Below, in pieces: positions 20,190 to 30,265 of a stretch of DNA of 64,000 nt. Every line of letters begins with the position of its first letter. Position 1 is the stretch's first letter. Under the pieces are notes generated by a model. That model worked only from the letters and a program-made list of their open reading frames with translations, was not told where the DNA came from and ran no database searches. The position numbers were made by a program, and so were the translations under genes. The stretch covers positions 165,470 to 229,469 of the forward strand of contig JAKUNG010000003.1 of the NCBI GenBank assembly GCA_022452285.1. The letters run 5' to 3'. Source of the DNA: Terriglobia bacterium. GTDB taxonomy: Bacteria; Acidobacteriota; Terriglobia; Versatilivoradales; Versatilivoraceae.

Positions 20190-23147
20190 ATGGACCAAAA
20201 ACAGATTTGTTCAAGTTTAGTGCAAACCAGAAAAATGAAGCTAAGAAAGTCAAAGGTTGAGAAAATCATTCTTACTGTAGCGAGCAACTTCCTGACAGAA
20301 TTAGGTTCTTATAGAGCATTGCATAGATTGTCCCTAAAGGTTTCTCTTGAAGAAGACCTCGGTTTAGGGAGTCTAGAAAGGGTTGAATTATTGCTCCGAT
20401 TAGAAATGGAACTTGGTCTGAAATTTCCAGAGCATTTGTTGTCTGAGGTGAAGACAGTTGAAGATATTGTTGGTGTGATTTTTGAACAAGAACAAGAAAA
20501 GGACCATTCTAATAAAAATAATCAGACTAGGAAGGTTAACTTGTTGCAGAAGGCCAAACAGGTTCAAGATGGTATGGCGGGTATTGATGCCTGGTCTAAA
20601 AATGGTGCTTGGCCTGAAACTCTTGACGAAGCTCTTTCGTATTACGCTCACCAAGGGAGGGACCGTCCTCACATTCATTTACGACTAGAAGACGGCCAAA
20701 TGCAGGTAATGTCCTATGGAAAGTTATTTGCGGAAAGTTCTCGTGTTGCAGGGGGATTAATAGAGAAATGGGGTCTCAACCCTGGAGACAGAGTTGGTGT
20801 TATGCTCCCAACAGGCCCTGATTTTTTTTATGCATTTTTTGGAATTATTTTGGCCGGAGGAATTCCGGTACCTCTATATCCCCCTTGGCAGGCTAACCGT
20901 TTGGAAGAATATGCCCAGCGTCAAACAGGAATCCTTGAAAATGCAGGAGTAAGATTTCTGGTTACCTTCCAAAGAGTTAAGCGATTAATGAGTATATTGA
21001 AAGTTGGCCTACCAAGACTAGAAAATGTTTTTACAGTCGAAAGCCTAGAGAAATGCTCAAAAAAAACTCGACCGTCTATTCCGCAAGACATTTCGTTGAT
21101 TCAGTATACTTCAGGAAGCACAGGAGATCCCAAAGGAGTAGTGTTGACGCATGCCAACTTGATTTCTAATATCCGGGGATCAGCTCAGGCTCTTAAAATA
21201 ACCTCCAAGGACATAGGTGTAAGTTGGCTGCCACTCTACCATGATATGGGGTTAATTGGTGCATGGCTTTCTTGTTTTTATCTGGGCATTCCCATTGTCA
21301 TTATGTCCCCTCAGGCATTTTTGAACCGACCAGAACGTTGGCTTTGGGCAATTCACCATTATCGAGCAACTTTGTCAGCTGCCCCAAACTTTGCTTACGA
21401 ACTTTGTTTAAGCAGGTTGAATGCTAAAGATCTAGAAGGTCTAGATCTTAGTTGCTTAAGAGCTGCACTGAATGGTGCAGAATTTGTTTCATTGGAAACC
21501 CTGGAAAGGTTTTCAATGAAGTTTAAGGAGTACGGCTTTAGGATAGAGTCCTTCCTTCCTGTCTACGGTTTGGCTGAGTGTTCATTAGCTGTTACCATTC
21601 CACCGTTAAATCGGTCCCCTCTTTATGAGAAAGTTAATAGAATAATTTTTGAAAACAGTGGTTATGCAAAATTGGCTGACAATAAAGAGGGAACCCCCTT
21701 AATTTTTATTTCCACTGGTAGGCCTCTTGTCAAACATGATGTCAGAATTGTCAGTGAGAACGGAGAGGTTCTCGCATCTCGGTCACAGGGACAAATCCAG
21801 TGTCGAGGACCCTCTGCAATGAAAGGTTATTTTGAAAACGATACAGCTACATCAGGCGTTCTTCAAGATAAATGGATCAACACAGGAGACTTGGGTTATC
21901 TAGCAAATGGGGAATTATTCGTTACAGGTCGGATCAAAGACCTCATTATTAAAGGCGGACGAAATATTTTTCCCCAGGAAGTAGAGCAGGCAACAGCTAG
22001 TGTAAAGGGAATTCGGAGAGGCTGTGTGGCAGCTTTTGGAGTTGCGGGCCCTGAACTGACGGGTGAGCGACTAGTCGTTGTGGCTGAAACCCGACTTTCT
22101 GAAACAAAAGATCAGCAAAAACTGATTTTAAAAGTCGCAGACTGCATTAGGAATAGATTAGCTATTTCCCCAGATGAAATTTTATTAGTTTCTCCCCACA
22201 CAGTACCAAAAACCTCGAGTGGTAAAATTCGGCGTGATAGTTGTAGGAAGATGTATTTACAGGATAGGTTGAATTTAAAAACTCCTGTTATCTGGATCCA
22301 AACAAGTCGGCTAGTTATGAAGGGATTAATCCGAATGATTTGGCTAGCTCTTAAGAAAGTAGTCTTTTGGATTTATGGGGGATATGTTTGGTTAATCTTG
22401 GGACTGGTGACAATACCATGCTGGTTATTATTAATATTAGCCATACCGAAATCAAAGCCTCAAAGAGCAACAGTTTTGTTAAAATTTTTGTCCCGGTTGA
22501 CCCTAAAATTATCGGGACTCCAGCCAATTATTAAGGGCGCTGAGAATTTTTTAAATTTGTCTGTCTATCCAGAAAAAGGTCTATTATTAGTTTCCAACCA
22601 TTCCAGCTATTTGGATATTCTCATCCTTGCTGCCTCCATACCTTTTGATTTTTGTTTTGTTGCAAAACGGGAAGCGGCATCTTGGCCTTTTGTGGGCACC
22701 TTTATAAAAAAGTCTGATTATTTAACTGTTGATCGTGAAAATGCTAGTGAAGCAGTTCAGGACAGCAATCGAATCAGGAGCGTGTTGTTGAGTGGGAGGC
22801 CAATACATATTTTCCCAGAAGGAACTTTTACAGCTGCTAATGGATTACGACCATTTCAAATGGGCGCTTTCAAAGCAGCTGTAGATACAAATTCTCCTCT
22901 TTTACCTGTTACCCTGCAGGGAACTCGAAAAGTGCTCCGTGATGGTGTTCTTTTTCCATCCTATCATAGGATTAACATTATAGTTAGTCCAGTCATAAGG
23001 CCAAGCGGTAAGGACTGGAAAGAAGCAATCAGACTTCGAGATAGAGTTCATTGTGAAATTCTTAAGAATTCGGGAGAAGATGCGTTACATCTTATTTTAG
23101 CTGGTCCAAAAAAGAAAAAGTTCAAGAGGGTTTTAGGTGACTCCTAG
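20190..23147 (+). CDS. Multidomain protein: ACP-like domain + fatty-acyl-AMP ligase-like adenylation domain + PlsC-type 1-acylglycerol-3-phosphate acyltransferase
   Basis: ACP-like LEEDLGLGSLERVELLLRLEMELGL; AMP-binding LIQYTSGSTGDPKGVVLTHANL and SWLPLYHDMGLIGAWL; C-terminal adenylation motif PKTSSGKIRRD; PlsC NHSSYLD (HX4D) and FPEGTFTAANGLRPFQMGAFKAAV. Confidence 0.88.
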   Translation: MDQKQICSSLVQTRKMKLRKSKVEKIILTVASNFLTELGSYRALHRLSLKVSLEEDLGLGSLERVELLLRLEMELGLKFPEHLLSEVKTVEDIVGVIFEQEQEKDHSNKNNQTRKVNLLQKAKQVQDGMAGIDAWSKNGAWPETLDEALSYYAHQGRDRPHIHLRLEDGQMQVMSYGKLFAESSRVAGGLIEKWGLNPGDRVGVMLPTGPDFFYAFFGIILAGGIPVPLYPPWQANRLEEYAQRQTGILENAGVRFLVTFQRVKRLMSILKVGLPRLENVFTVESLEKCSKKTRPSIPQDISLIQYTSGSTGDPKGVVLTHANLISNIRGSAQALKITSKDIGVSWLPLYHDMGLIGAWLSCFYLGIPIVIMSPQAFLNRPERWLWAIHHYRATLSAAPNFAYELCLSRLNAKDLEGLDLSCLRAALNGAEFVSLETLERFSMKFKEYGFRIESFLPVYGLAECSLAVTIPPLNRSPLYEKVNRIIFENSGYAKLADNKEGTPLIFISTGRPLVKHDVRIVSENGEVLASRSQGQIQCRGPSAMKGYFENDTATSGVLQDKWINTGDLGYLANGELFVTGRIKDLIIKGGRNIFPQEVEQATASVKGIRRGCVAAFGVAGPELTGERLVVVAETRLSETKDQQKLILKVADCIRNRLAISPDEILLVSPHTVPKTSSGKIRRDSCRKMYLQDRLNLKTPVIWIQTSRLVMKGLIRMIWLALKKVVFWIYGGYVWLILGLVTIPCWLLLILAIPKSKPQRATVLLKFLSRLTLKLSGLQPIIKGAENFLNLSVYPEKGLLLVSNHSSYLDILILAASIPFDFCFVAKREAASWPFVGTFIKKSDYLTVDRENASEAVQDSNRIRSVLLSGRPIHIFPEGTFTAANGLRPFQMGAFKAAVDTNSPLLPVTLQGTRKVLRDGVLFPSYHRINIIVSPVIRPSGKDWKEAIRLRDRVHCEILKNSGEDALHLILAGPKKKKFKRVLGDS

Positions 23148-23277
23148 AAAAATAGGATGGCTTTTTTGAACTGAAAATGAGGTTACTTATCTAATTGCTG
23201 TTTGGCCATGCTTAATTAAAAAAGCTTTTTTAGAGTACAGTTGATTCTCAATATATTTTTAGCTAAGGAACTAAAAA

Positions 23278-24774
23278 ATGACTCAAAGCAACCCTGAGTT
23301 TAGTGATCAATTGATCCTCACCATTGATGTAGGCAGCTCTTCAGTGCGTGCTAGCCTGTACGACCAAGAAGCTAGTGTTAAAGATAATTTCCAGAGTCGC
23401 AGGAATTATAATTTTGAAACCACTTCAGGCGGAGGTGTTGAATTTGATGCGGATGTTCTTTTTAAACTGGTTTTAGAGGTAATAGATGAGGTATTAGAAC
23501 GTTGTGGAAAAAGGTGTTCCCGAATCGTTGCAGTGGCGATGTCTACTTTTTGGCATAATTTGGTAGGGATAAACGTTGCTGGCCAAGCAATAACTCCAAT
23601 TTATTCCTGGGCTGATACGCGCAGCTCCAAAGAAGCGGAAGGTTTCCGACAGAGGATCGACGAGGTTCACTATCATGGTAGGACGGGATGTGTAATTCAT
23701 CCCAGCTATTTGCCCTCGAAGTTGATATGGATCAAAGAAGCTCAACCTCAAATATTTCGTAAAGTTTCTCGTTGGATGTCTTTTGGAGAGTATTGTTACT
23801 TAAAATTTTTTGGAATAGCTTCTTGTAGCTTTTCAATGGCTTCTGGAACAGGCTTATTTAACCAAAATTTACAGGATTGGGATAATGAAGTTTTAGAAAT
23901 TCTTCCAATTGAAAGAAATCAACTGTCACCCCTAATTGACTTGGATAAGCCATTCAGGGGACTCATTAAGCCATTCTCTAGTCGCTGGCCCAGTCTAAAC
24001 CGAATCCCGTGGTTGCCTGCTATGGGTGATGGAGCCTGTAGTAATATCGGCAGCGGATGTTCTAGCCCAAAGAGTTTAGCTCTCATGGTAGGAACTTCTG
24101 GAGCCATGAGGGTTGTATTTAGGAAGAAGAAGATCAATATTCCTCAGGGCTTATGGTGTTACCGTGTGGATCGCCATCGGTTGGTTATGGGGGGTGCCCT
24201 TAGCAATGGAGGCCTTCTTGTTGCTTGGATGAGAGAGACCTTAAACTTACCTCAAGAAAAAGAAATGCTTGAATGCCAAATTGCAGAAATGGAGCCCTCT
24301 TCACATGGTCTTACTATACTCCCATTTTTAGCAGGGGAACGGAGTCCTGGTTGGCATTCAAGTGCGAGGGCAACGATTAAGGGGCTTAGTTTACATACAA
24401 AGCCTCTTGATATTTTCCGAGCCTCCCTCGAATCAGTAGCTTACCGTTTTGCTAAAATAGAAAAGCTTTTAACCCCAGTTGTCCCGGAAAATGAAGAAAT
24501 TATAGCTTCTGGTGGAGGAATTTTGCATTCACCAACTTGGCTTCAGATTATGGCTGATGTTCTGGCTAAGCCGATCTTTGCCTCAGGAGTGAGTGAAGCG
24601 TCCAGTAGGGGAGCTGCTCTGTTAGCGTTAGAAGTTTTGGGGTATATTGGAAGGATAGAGGATGTTAAAATCCCTATGGGTTCAAGTTATACCCCTAACT
24701 TGGAAAAACATGACAAGTATCTAAAGGCTATGGAAGAAACAGAACAACTATATCAGTTAATATTGGGTAATTAA
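23278..24774 (+). CDS. FGGY-family carbohydrate kinase (gluconokinase-like)
   Basis: LILTIDVGSSSVRASLYD; YSWADTRSSKEAE; LMVGTSGAMRVVF; ASGGGILHSPTWLQIMADVL. Confidence 0.85.
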   Translation: MTQSNPEFSDQLILTIDVGSSSVRASLYDQEASVKDNFQSRRNYNFETTSGGGVEFDADVLFKLVLEVIDEVLERCGKRCSRIVAVAMSTFWHNLVGINVAGQAITPIYSWADTRSSKEAEGFRQRIDEVHYHGRTGCVIHPSYLPSKLIWIKEAQPQIFRKVSRWMSFGEYCYLKFFGIASCSFSMASGTGLFNQNLQDWDNEVLEILPIERNQLSPLIDLDKPFRGLIKPFSSRWPSLNRIPWLPAMGDGACSNIGSGCSSPKSLALMVGTSGAMRVVFRKKKINIPQGLWCYRVDRHRLVMGGALSNGGLLVAWMRETLNLPQEKEMLECQIAEMEPSSHGLTILPFLAGERSPGWHSSARATIKGLSLHTKPLDIFRASLESVAYRFAKIEKLLTPVVPENEEIIASGGGILHSPTWLQIMADVLAKPIFASGVSEASSRGAALLALEVLGYIGRIEDVKIPMGSSYTPNLEKHDKYLKAMEETEQLYQLILGN

Positions 24775-24922
24775 TTTTGATTGGCTTTTATAATCTTTCG
24801 GATGAAACTCTGAAAAAGGGTGCCTTGGACTACTATTTTTCGTTAAGAATCTCCTTCTGATAATTCTTGGGTTGAAGATTTTATTATATTTAAGTTACAT
24901 GCTTCCAACGAAGGAGCTATAA

Positions 24923-26065
24923 ATGGGAATTGAGGAAGAAGTAACTAATTCGTTACTCAAACTGCGTTCTGTAGGCCAAAGTCCTTGGTGCGATAGTATT
25001 AGTCGATCCCTTATTAATGAACTGCCTCAAAGAATTGCTAAAGATGGTCTATGTGGGATTACATCTAATCCGACAATTTTTGAGAAGGCTATCAATGGCA
25101 GTTTGGATTATGACAAAGAAATTCAATCGTTGGCTCAAGCTGGAATGTCGACCTTCGGGATTTATGAGTCTTTAGTGGTTCACGACATTCAGAAAACAGC
25201 AGATCAGTTTGGAAAGTTGTTTGAAAAATCGAACAAAATAGATGGTTTTGTAAGCTTAGAAGTTTCTCCTCATCTAGCCCACAACACTCAAAAAACAATT
25301 GAAGAAGGACGTCATTTATGGAGGTTAGTAGCAAGACCCAATCTAATGATTAAGGTTCCCGCAACTCCAGCAGGCATTCCTGCCGTTACTCAGCTAATCA
25401 GTGAAGGGATTAATGTAAATGTTACATTAATGTTCTCAATCAATCATTACCGACAGGTAGCAAAAGCTTATATGAGAGGCCTAGAATCTCTAGATAGGAC
25501 TGCTAGTTTTCTGCCAGTTGCTTCAGTTGCTAGTTTTTTTGTTAGTCGAGTGGATACAGTTGTAGATAAATTGCTTTGTCAGTTGAAAGAACAGGCTTCA
25601 ACAGAAATAGTAAAAAATACTTGTGAAGATTTGTTTGGTAAGGCAGCCATTGCTAATACCCGTTTAGTTTATCAAGAGTTCAAGAAAATTTTTTCAGAGA
25701 AATCATTCCTTAACTTTAAAGAAAAAGGGTTCAATGTTCAAAGACCACTTTGGGCTAGTACCAGTACTAAAAATCCAAATTACCGGGACGTTTTGTATGT
25801 CGAGGAACTAATAGGGGAGAATACTATCAATACCATGCCACTTGATACCATGGCAGCTTTTAGAAGTCATGGTAGGGTGACTTCTACTTTGGAAAATGGT
25901 TTAGAGGATGCCATCAGAACTCTCTCTCTTCTTAAGGATTTGGGGATCGATCTCGATGCAGTGACTCTTAAGCTACAGGAAGACGGCGTTAAACTTTTTT
26001 TGAATTCATTTGACAATTTAATTTCATCAATCGCAAAGAAGCGAAAAAAAATCACTAGAATTTGA
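24923..26065 (+). CDS. tal: Transaldolase
   Basis: SPWCDSISRSLI, GICGITSNPTIFEKAI-type motif (LCGITSNPTIFEKAI), MIKVPATPAGIPAV, NVNVTLMFSINHY. Confidence 0.93.
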   Translation: MGIEEEVTNSLLKLRSVGQSPWCDSISRSLINELPQRIAKDGLCGITSNPTIFEKAINGSLDYDKEIQSLAQAGMSTFGIYESLVVHDIQKTADQFGKLFEKSNKIDGFVSLEVSPHLAHNTQKTIEEGRHLWRLVARPNLMIKVPATPAGIPAVTQLISEGINVNVTLMFSINHYRQVAKAYMRGLESLDRTASFLPVASVASFFVSRVDTVVDKLLCQLKEQASTEIVKNTCEDLFGKAAIANTRLVYQEFKKIFSEKSFLNFKEKGFNVQRPLWASTSTKNPNYRDVLYVEELIGENTINTMPLDTMAAFRSHGRVTSTLENGLEDAIRTLSLLKDLGIDLDAVTLKLQEDGVKLFLNSFDNLISSIAKKRKKITRI

Positions 26066-27098
26066 GTTTCTGGTCAGGTGAACCTTCTTTGGGGTCTGAA
26101 TGGCTTTGGGAAATAGTAGAAAGTTGTTTCCATGAAAACCCTTCCCGATTTAACAGGACTAATCCAACCAGAATAATTGGTGCCATTGAGAAAATGTAGG
26201 CAACATTACTGATGGCATGTGCTTGGGACTGAGGATCCTGAGAAGATAGGTTTTGTGAGAAAAAATTAACCAGAGTCAAACTCATAAATAATTGAAAGCC
26301 ACCCATTCCACCTGGAGTTGGAATGGCTACACCTACGACTGTAATAACGACTATCAAAAAAGCTCCCCAAAGAGGAAAGTCATCAAGATAAGCCATTAAT
26401 ACAAACCAATCTCTTAAAGCAATGCAACTCCAGATGGCTAGAGAAAGGATAGATGCTTTTAAAAGATTTCCACCCCTTTGTACAATCTTAAACCCTTCCA
26501 AGAAGGAGAGAAAAAGCTCCTTTAGTTTTGAGGGAATAATTTTTGGCCAACTCTTTTGACGGAGAAAAAAAATCAATAGGCCAAGCACTGACAACAATGC
26601 TAGAAAACCAAAAAAAGACCACTTGATGGTAAGCAAAATTTCTTGACTACGATCTGAGTTAGATGAATGAATTTGGGAAAATAAAAGCAAACACGATCCA
26701 AAGATTACAATTAATGTGATCATATCAAGCATCCGCTCTAAAAAGGATGTTCCTATCACCGAGAGAGATGAAACTTTTTCTTTTTTTGCCAGGAGCACAG
26801 AGGCAACTATTTCTCCAGCTCTAGGTGGAATTAAGTTGATAGTGTATTTGATTAAGGTAAAAGAAAATAATTTTTCATAAGAGATTTGGCTTTTGATAGG
26901 AACGAGCAAAATTCCCCATCTCCAAGCACGTAGGGCCATGTGAATCGTCGTAAAAACTAGGCTAATTAAAAGGAATAAAGGCTTGCCATTGAGCATTACC
27001 TCCCAAACTTTTTTCCAGTCAGGGACGCTAAAATAAATCAGAATAAACACCAGCAATGTCAACCCAAGGCTAATTATCCAAGCAAATGATTTTTTCAT
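26055..27098 (-). CDS. Lysylphosphatidylglycerol synthase TM-region / UPF0104 flippase-like integral membrane protein
   Basis: Multi-TM; LRAWRWGILL, PPRAGEIVASVLLAKKEKVSSLSVIGTSFLERMLDMITL, PTPGGMGGFQLF motifs. 3' end overlaps tal by 11 bp. Confidence 0.82.
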   Translation of the reverse strand: MKKSFAWIISLGLTLLVFILIYFSVPDWKKVWEVMLNGKPLFLLISLVFTTIHMALRAWRWGILLVPIKSQISYEKLFSFTLIKYTINLIPPRAGEIVASVLLAKKEKVSSLSVIGTSFLERMLDMITLIVIFGSCLLLFSQIHSSNSDRSQEILLTIKWSFFGFLALLSVLGLLIFFLRQKSWPKIIPSKLKELFLSFLEGFKIVQRGGNLLKASILSLAIWSCIALRDWFVLMAYLDDFPLWGAFLIVVITVVGVAIPTPGGMGGFQLFMSLTLVNFFSQNLSSQDPQSQAHAISNVAYIFSMAPIILVGLVLLNREGFSWKQLSTISQSHSDPKEGSPDQKLKF

Positions 27099-27199
27099 GG
27101 TTAATTCTTATAGATACGATTTTTTACAAACAAAATCCTGAAAATTATGAGAATAAAAGTGAATTAGAATGGTGTGTCCTTTGATTTAAACCAAATTGG

Positions 27200-27384
27200 A
27201 TAAACGCTTAGATCAATTTTCAACCTAAGGAATGGGCTAAACAAGTTTTGTTAAAGGCAATCCAAGGTTTTGATGGTGACACCCTAGCATGATAAAGGTG
27301 ACTTCTCAAGCAGCTAAGAGTACAATTGGAGTCGTTTTTGGCCAAGATAAAGAAGCTTTATGATTAGAAGGAGGGGGCTATTAA
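27200..27384 (+). pseudogene. Possible short gene remnant of unidentified family
   Basis: Frame at 27212 reads INFQPKEWAKQVLLKAIQGFDGDTLA*; another frame from 27292 reads IKVTSQAAKSTIGVVFGQDKEAL*LEGGGY*. Coding-like residue composition broken by frameshift and stops; no family recognised. Confidence 0.2.
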
Positions 27385-27476
27385 AATAATTTATTCGATT
27401 CTAGTATTTGAGAGACGGTTTTGATTTCGGGTAATTTTTAGGTCATTTTGGAATTTATTCGTTGAAGGAAGTGTAA

Positions 27477-28976
27477 ATGCTTCATCTAGATAAACTTAAA
27501 ACACTACTTGGAACGGTATCTGATCTGAGGGGAGCAGCATCTCTTTTGAGTTGGGATCAACAAACGTATATGCCATCAGGTAGTAGTTTTGCTCGTGCAG
27601 AGCAGTTGGCAACTTTAGAAAAGTTAGCTCATGCGCAGTTCACTTCTATGGAAATTGGGGAACATCTTGAAGGTGCAATTGGAGAGATAAAATCCTTAGC
27701 CTATGATTCAAACGCGGCTAGTTTAGTACGATTTGTGCGTAGAGAATATGACAGGGCTCAAAAGATACCACCCTCCTTAATTGCAGAAATTGCTCGACAG
27801 ACTTCCTTAGGCATGGAAGTTTGGGTAAAAGCTCGTAAGACCTCTAATTTTAGATCGTTTCAGAGTTCATTACAGAGAATTATTGAACTGCAGAGGGAAT
27901 TAGCTGATTGTTTAGGGTTTGAGAATAAACGCTATGACGCTTTATTAGATCAATACGAGCCTGGAATGACAACATCTACCTTAAATAAATTGTTTTCAGA
28001 CTTAAAATCGGGGTTACTTCCCTTGGTTGAGGGTTTATCCCAAAAGATAAATGCCGTTGATGACAAGGTACTGCATCAATATTTTCCTGCGGAGAAGCAA
28101 TTGGAATTTGGTCTCAAGATGGCTGAACTAATTGGTTACGATCTGAGCCGTGGAAGACAAGACCAATCGGTTCATCCTTTTTGTACATCATTTTCAATTA
28201 ATGATGTTCGAATTACTACACGCCTTGATGAAGAGTTTCTATCCTCTGCCCTTTTTGGAACATTGCATGAATGTGGTCATGCTCTTTATGAACAAGGAAT
28301 CAACATAGAATTAGAGAGAACTCTTCTTGGAGGAGGTACTTCACTGGGGATTCATGAATCCCAATCGAGGCTCTGGGAAAACTTAGTTGGTAGAAGTCGA
28401 GAATTTTGGAAATTTGCTTATCCAATTCTAAAGACTTTTTTCCATGATTCATTGGATAAATGTTCATTGGAATCTTTTTACCGTTCTATTAATCGTGTTC
28501 AGCCTTCTCTGATTCGTGTAGAAGCTGATGAAGTTACCTATAATCTACATATCATGCTCCGTTATGAATTAGAAGTAGACCTTTTGGAAGGTAATCTTCA
28601 GATTAAAGACTTGCCAGATGCTTGGAACAGCAAAATGAACAGATATCTGGGTGTTATTCCTTCTGATGATGCAGTTGGGGTACTACAAGATGTTCATTGG
28701 TCTCATGGTTTAATTGGTTATTTTCCTACCTATGCCTTAGGCAATTTAGTGTCAGTTCAATTTTATCAGCAAGCTCAAAAGGCGGTACCGACTATTGTTG
28801 CTGAAATTGAGGAAGGAAAATTTTCAAGCTTGCTTGCTTGGTTGAGAGAACACGTTCATCAGCATGGACGAAAATTTATGCCTGAAGAGCTTGTTAAAAA
28901 AGAAACTGGAGAATTTATCAGTGCAGAACCCTTTGTTCAATATCTTAAAGCAAAATATTCCGAGATATACTTTTGA
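27477..28976 (+). CDS. M32-family metallocarboxypeptidase (carboxypeptidase Taq-like)
   Basis: FGTLHECGHALYEQG (HEXXH) followed by GIHESQSRLWENLVGRS; SWDQQTYMPSG N-terminus. Confidence 0.94.
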   Translation: MLHLDKLKTLLGTVSDLRGAASLLSWDQQTYMPSGSSFARAEQLATLEKLAHAQFTSMEIGEHLEGAIGEIKSLAYDSNAASLVRFVRREYDRAQKIPPSLIAEIARQTSLGMEVWVKARKTSNFRSFQSSLQRIIELQRELADCLGFENKRYDALLDQYEPGMTTSTLNKLFSDLKSGLLPLVEGLSQKINAVDDKVLHQYFPAEKQLEFGLKMAELIGYDLSRGRQDQSVHPFCTSFSINDVRITTRLDEEFLSSALFGTLHECGHALYEQGINIELERTLLGGGTSLGIHESQSRLWENLVGRSREFWKFAYPILKTFFHDSLDKCSLESFYRSINRVQPSLIRVEADEVTYNLHIMLRYELEVDLLEGNLQIKDLPDAWNSKMNRYLGVIPSDDAVGVLQDVHWSHGLIGYFPTYALGNLVSVQFYQQAQKAVPTIVAEIEEGKFSSLLAWLREHVHQHGRKFMPEELVKKETGEFISAEPFVQYLKAKYSEIYF

Positions 28977-29068
28977 TTGACAGATGAAAACCCTGAAGAA
29001 AAAAAACATAAGATTTTTTCTGAAATACAAAAGCGGTGTTTTATTTAATAAATGTAAAGAGAAAAAAA

Positions 29069-30055
29069 ATGAAAAAAGTTGAGTTAAATTCAATCCGCCA
29101 TGATTGGGACATTGAAGAAATTGAAGCTACTTATCTGTTACCCATACCTGAGCTGATCTTTCGTGCTCAGTGTTTCCATCGTTCCTATCATTCCTCTGAG
29201 GAGGTACAAGGGTGTTCCCTGCTAAGTATTAAGACAGGCGGCTGCCCAGAGGATTGTGGGTACTGCCCTCAGTCAGCCCATTACAATACGGATTTATCCG
29301 ACCACGGTTTAATGAACCTCGAGGACACCTTGGTCGAAGCAGAAAAAGCCTGTCAGGCGGGGGCTACCCGGTTTTGTATGGGAGCTGCTTGGAGGCAGGC
29401 CCCTGAGGGTCTGGAGTTTGACAGGGTTCTAGAAATGATACGAGGAGTTAGAAGCCTTGGGATGGAGGCTTGTTGCACCTTAGGTATGTTGACAGAAAAA
29501 CAGGCTGCGGCATTAGCTTCAGCTGGCCTAACTGCTTACAATCATAATCTCGACACTTCACCTGAATTTTATGGGGAAATAATTACCACGCGCACTTATC
29601 AGGATCGACTTGAAACTTTAGCTCACGTTCGAGCAGTTGGGATCAGTGTTTGCTGTGGGGGCATTATTGGAATGGGAGAAAGTCGCTGGGATCGATGCCG
29701 TTTACTTGAGCAATTAGCCATTCAAAATCCTCATCCTGAGAGTGTTCCTATTAACTTATTAGTTCGTGTGGAGGGCACTCCTCTTTTCAGTCAAGAAGAG
29801 TTCGACACTATTGAAATGGTTCGAACGATGGCTACCGCTAGAATCTTGATGCCTAAATCTATGGTGCGCCTGAGTGCAGGCAGATCATCACTTTCAGATG
29901 AAATTCAAACTCTGTGCTTCCTTGCAGGTGCAAATTCAATTTTTATGGGTGAACGCCTATTAACTACTCCTAATCCCCAAACTCACGAAGACCAAAAGTT
30001 ATTAGATCGACTAGGAATGAAGTTCAGGCCTATTAGTACATCAAGGATTAATTAA
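29069..30055 (+). CDS. bioB: Biotin synthase
   Basis: [22 protein letters not shown] radical SAM motif; [34 protein letters not shown]. The ORF track gives GTG 29036; ATG 29069 is preferred here. Confidence 0.97.
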   Translation: MKKVELNSIRHDWDIEEIEATYLLPIPELIFRAQCFHRSYHSSEEVQGCSLLSIKTGGCPEDCGYCPQSAHYNTDLSDHGLMNLEDTLVEAEKACQAGATRFCMGAAWRQAPEGLEFDRVLEMIRGVRSLGMEACCTLGMLTEKQAAALASAGLTAYNHNLDTSPEFYGEIITTRTYQDRLETLAHVRAVGISVCCGGIIGMGESRWDRCRLLEQLAIQNPHPESVPINLLVRVEGTPLFSQEEFDTIEMVRTMATARILMPKSMVRLSAGRSSLSDEIQTLCFLAGANSIFMGERLLTTPNPQTHEDQKLLDRLGMKFRPISTSRIN

Positions 30056-30265
30056 ATAAGGTATTGGAGAATTCAAAAGGAACAATTCAAATCTACGCAA
30101 CAACTTATTCTAGGAGAGAATCAAAAAGTTTGGTTCAGTGTTGAAGGGTACCAATTTGATTAAGAAATAGGTCAATCAGATGTGTATAGGGATTTAACAT
30201 TAGGTAAACAATTTTAAATTAATCATGAAAAAAGCTCTTCTTTCTAGGAGCTCAGTTAAAGACGA

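Noticed and set aside
23218-23231. Perfect palindrome AAAAAAGCTTTTTT
   Set aside because: Simple A/T palindrome with no GC stem; not a credible terminator or operator on its own.
23227-23239. TTTTTAGAGTACA shared with 47753-47765, both upstream of + strand genes
   Set aside because: Single 13-nt AT-rich match at different distances from the start codons; most likely coincidence without a genome-wide count.
26055-26065. 11-bp convergent overlap between tal and the flippase-like gene
   Set aside because: Stop codons overlap tail-to-tail; common in compact bacterial genomes.
30056-30160. Open frame directly after the bioB stop (IRYWRIQKEQFKSTQQLILGENQKVWFSVEGYQFD*)
   Set aside because: Same frame as bioB and about 35 codons long; stop read-through or a remnant is possible, but this length is not unusual by chance in AT-rich DNA and no family is recognised.
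30231-30256. AGCTC...GAGCT inverted repeat with A-run, terminator-like on the minus strand
   Set aside because: No minus-strand gene ends here and the stem is only 5 bp.
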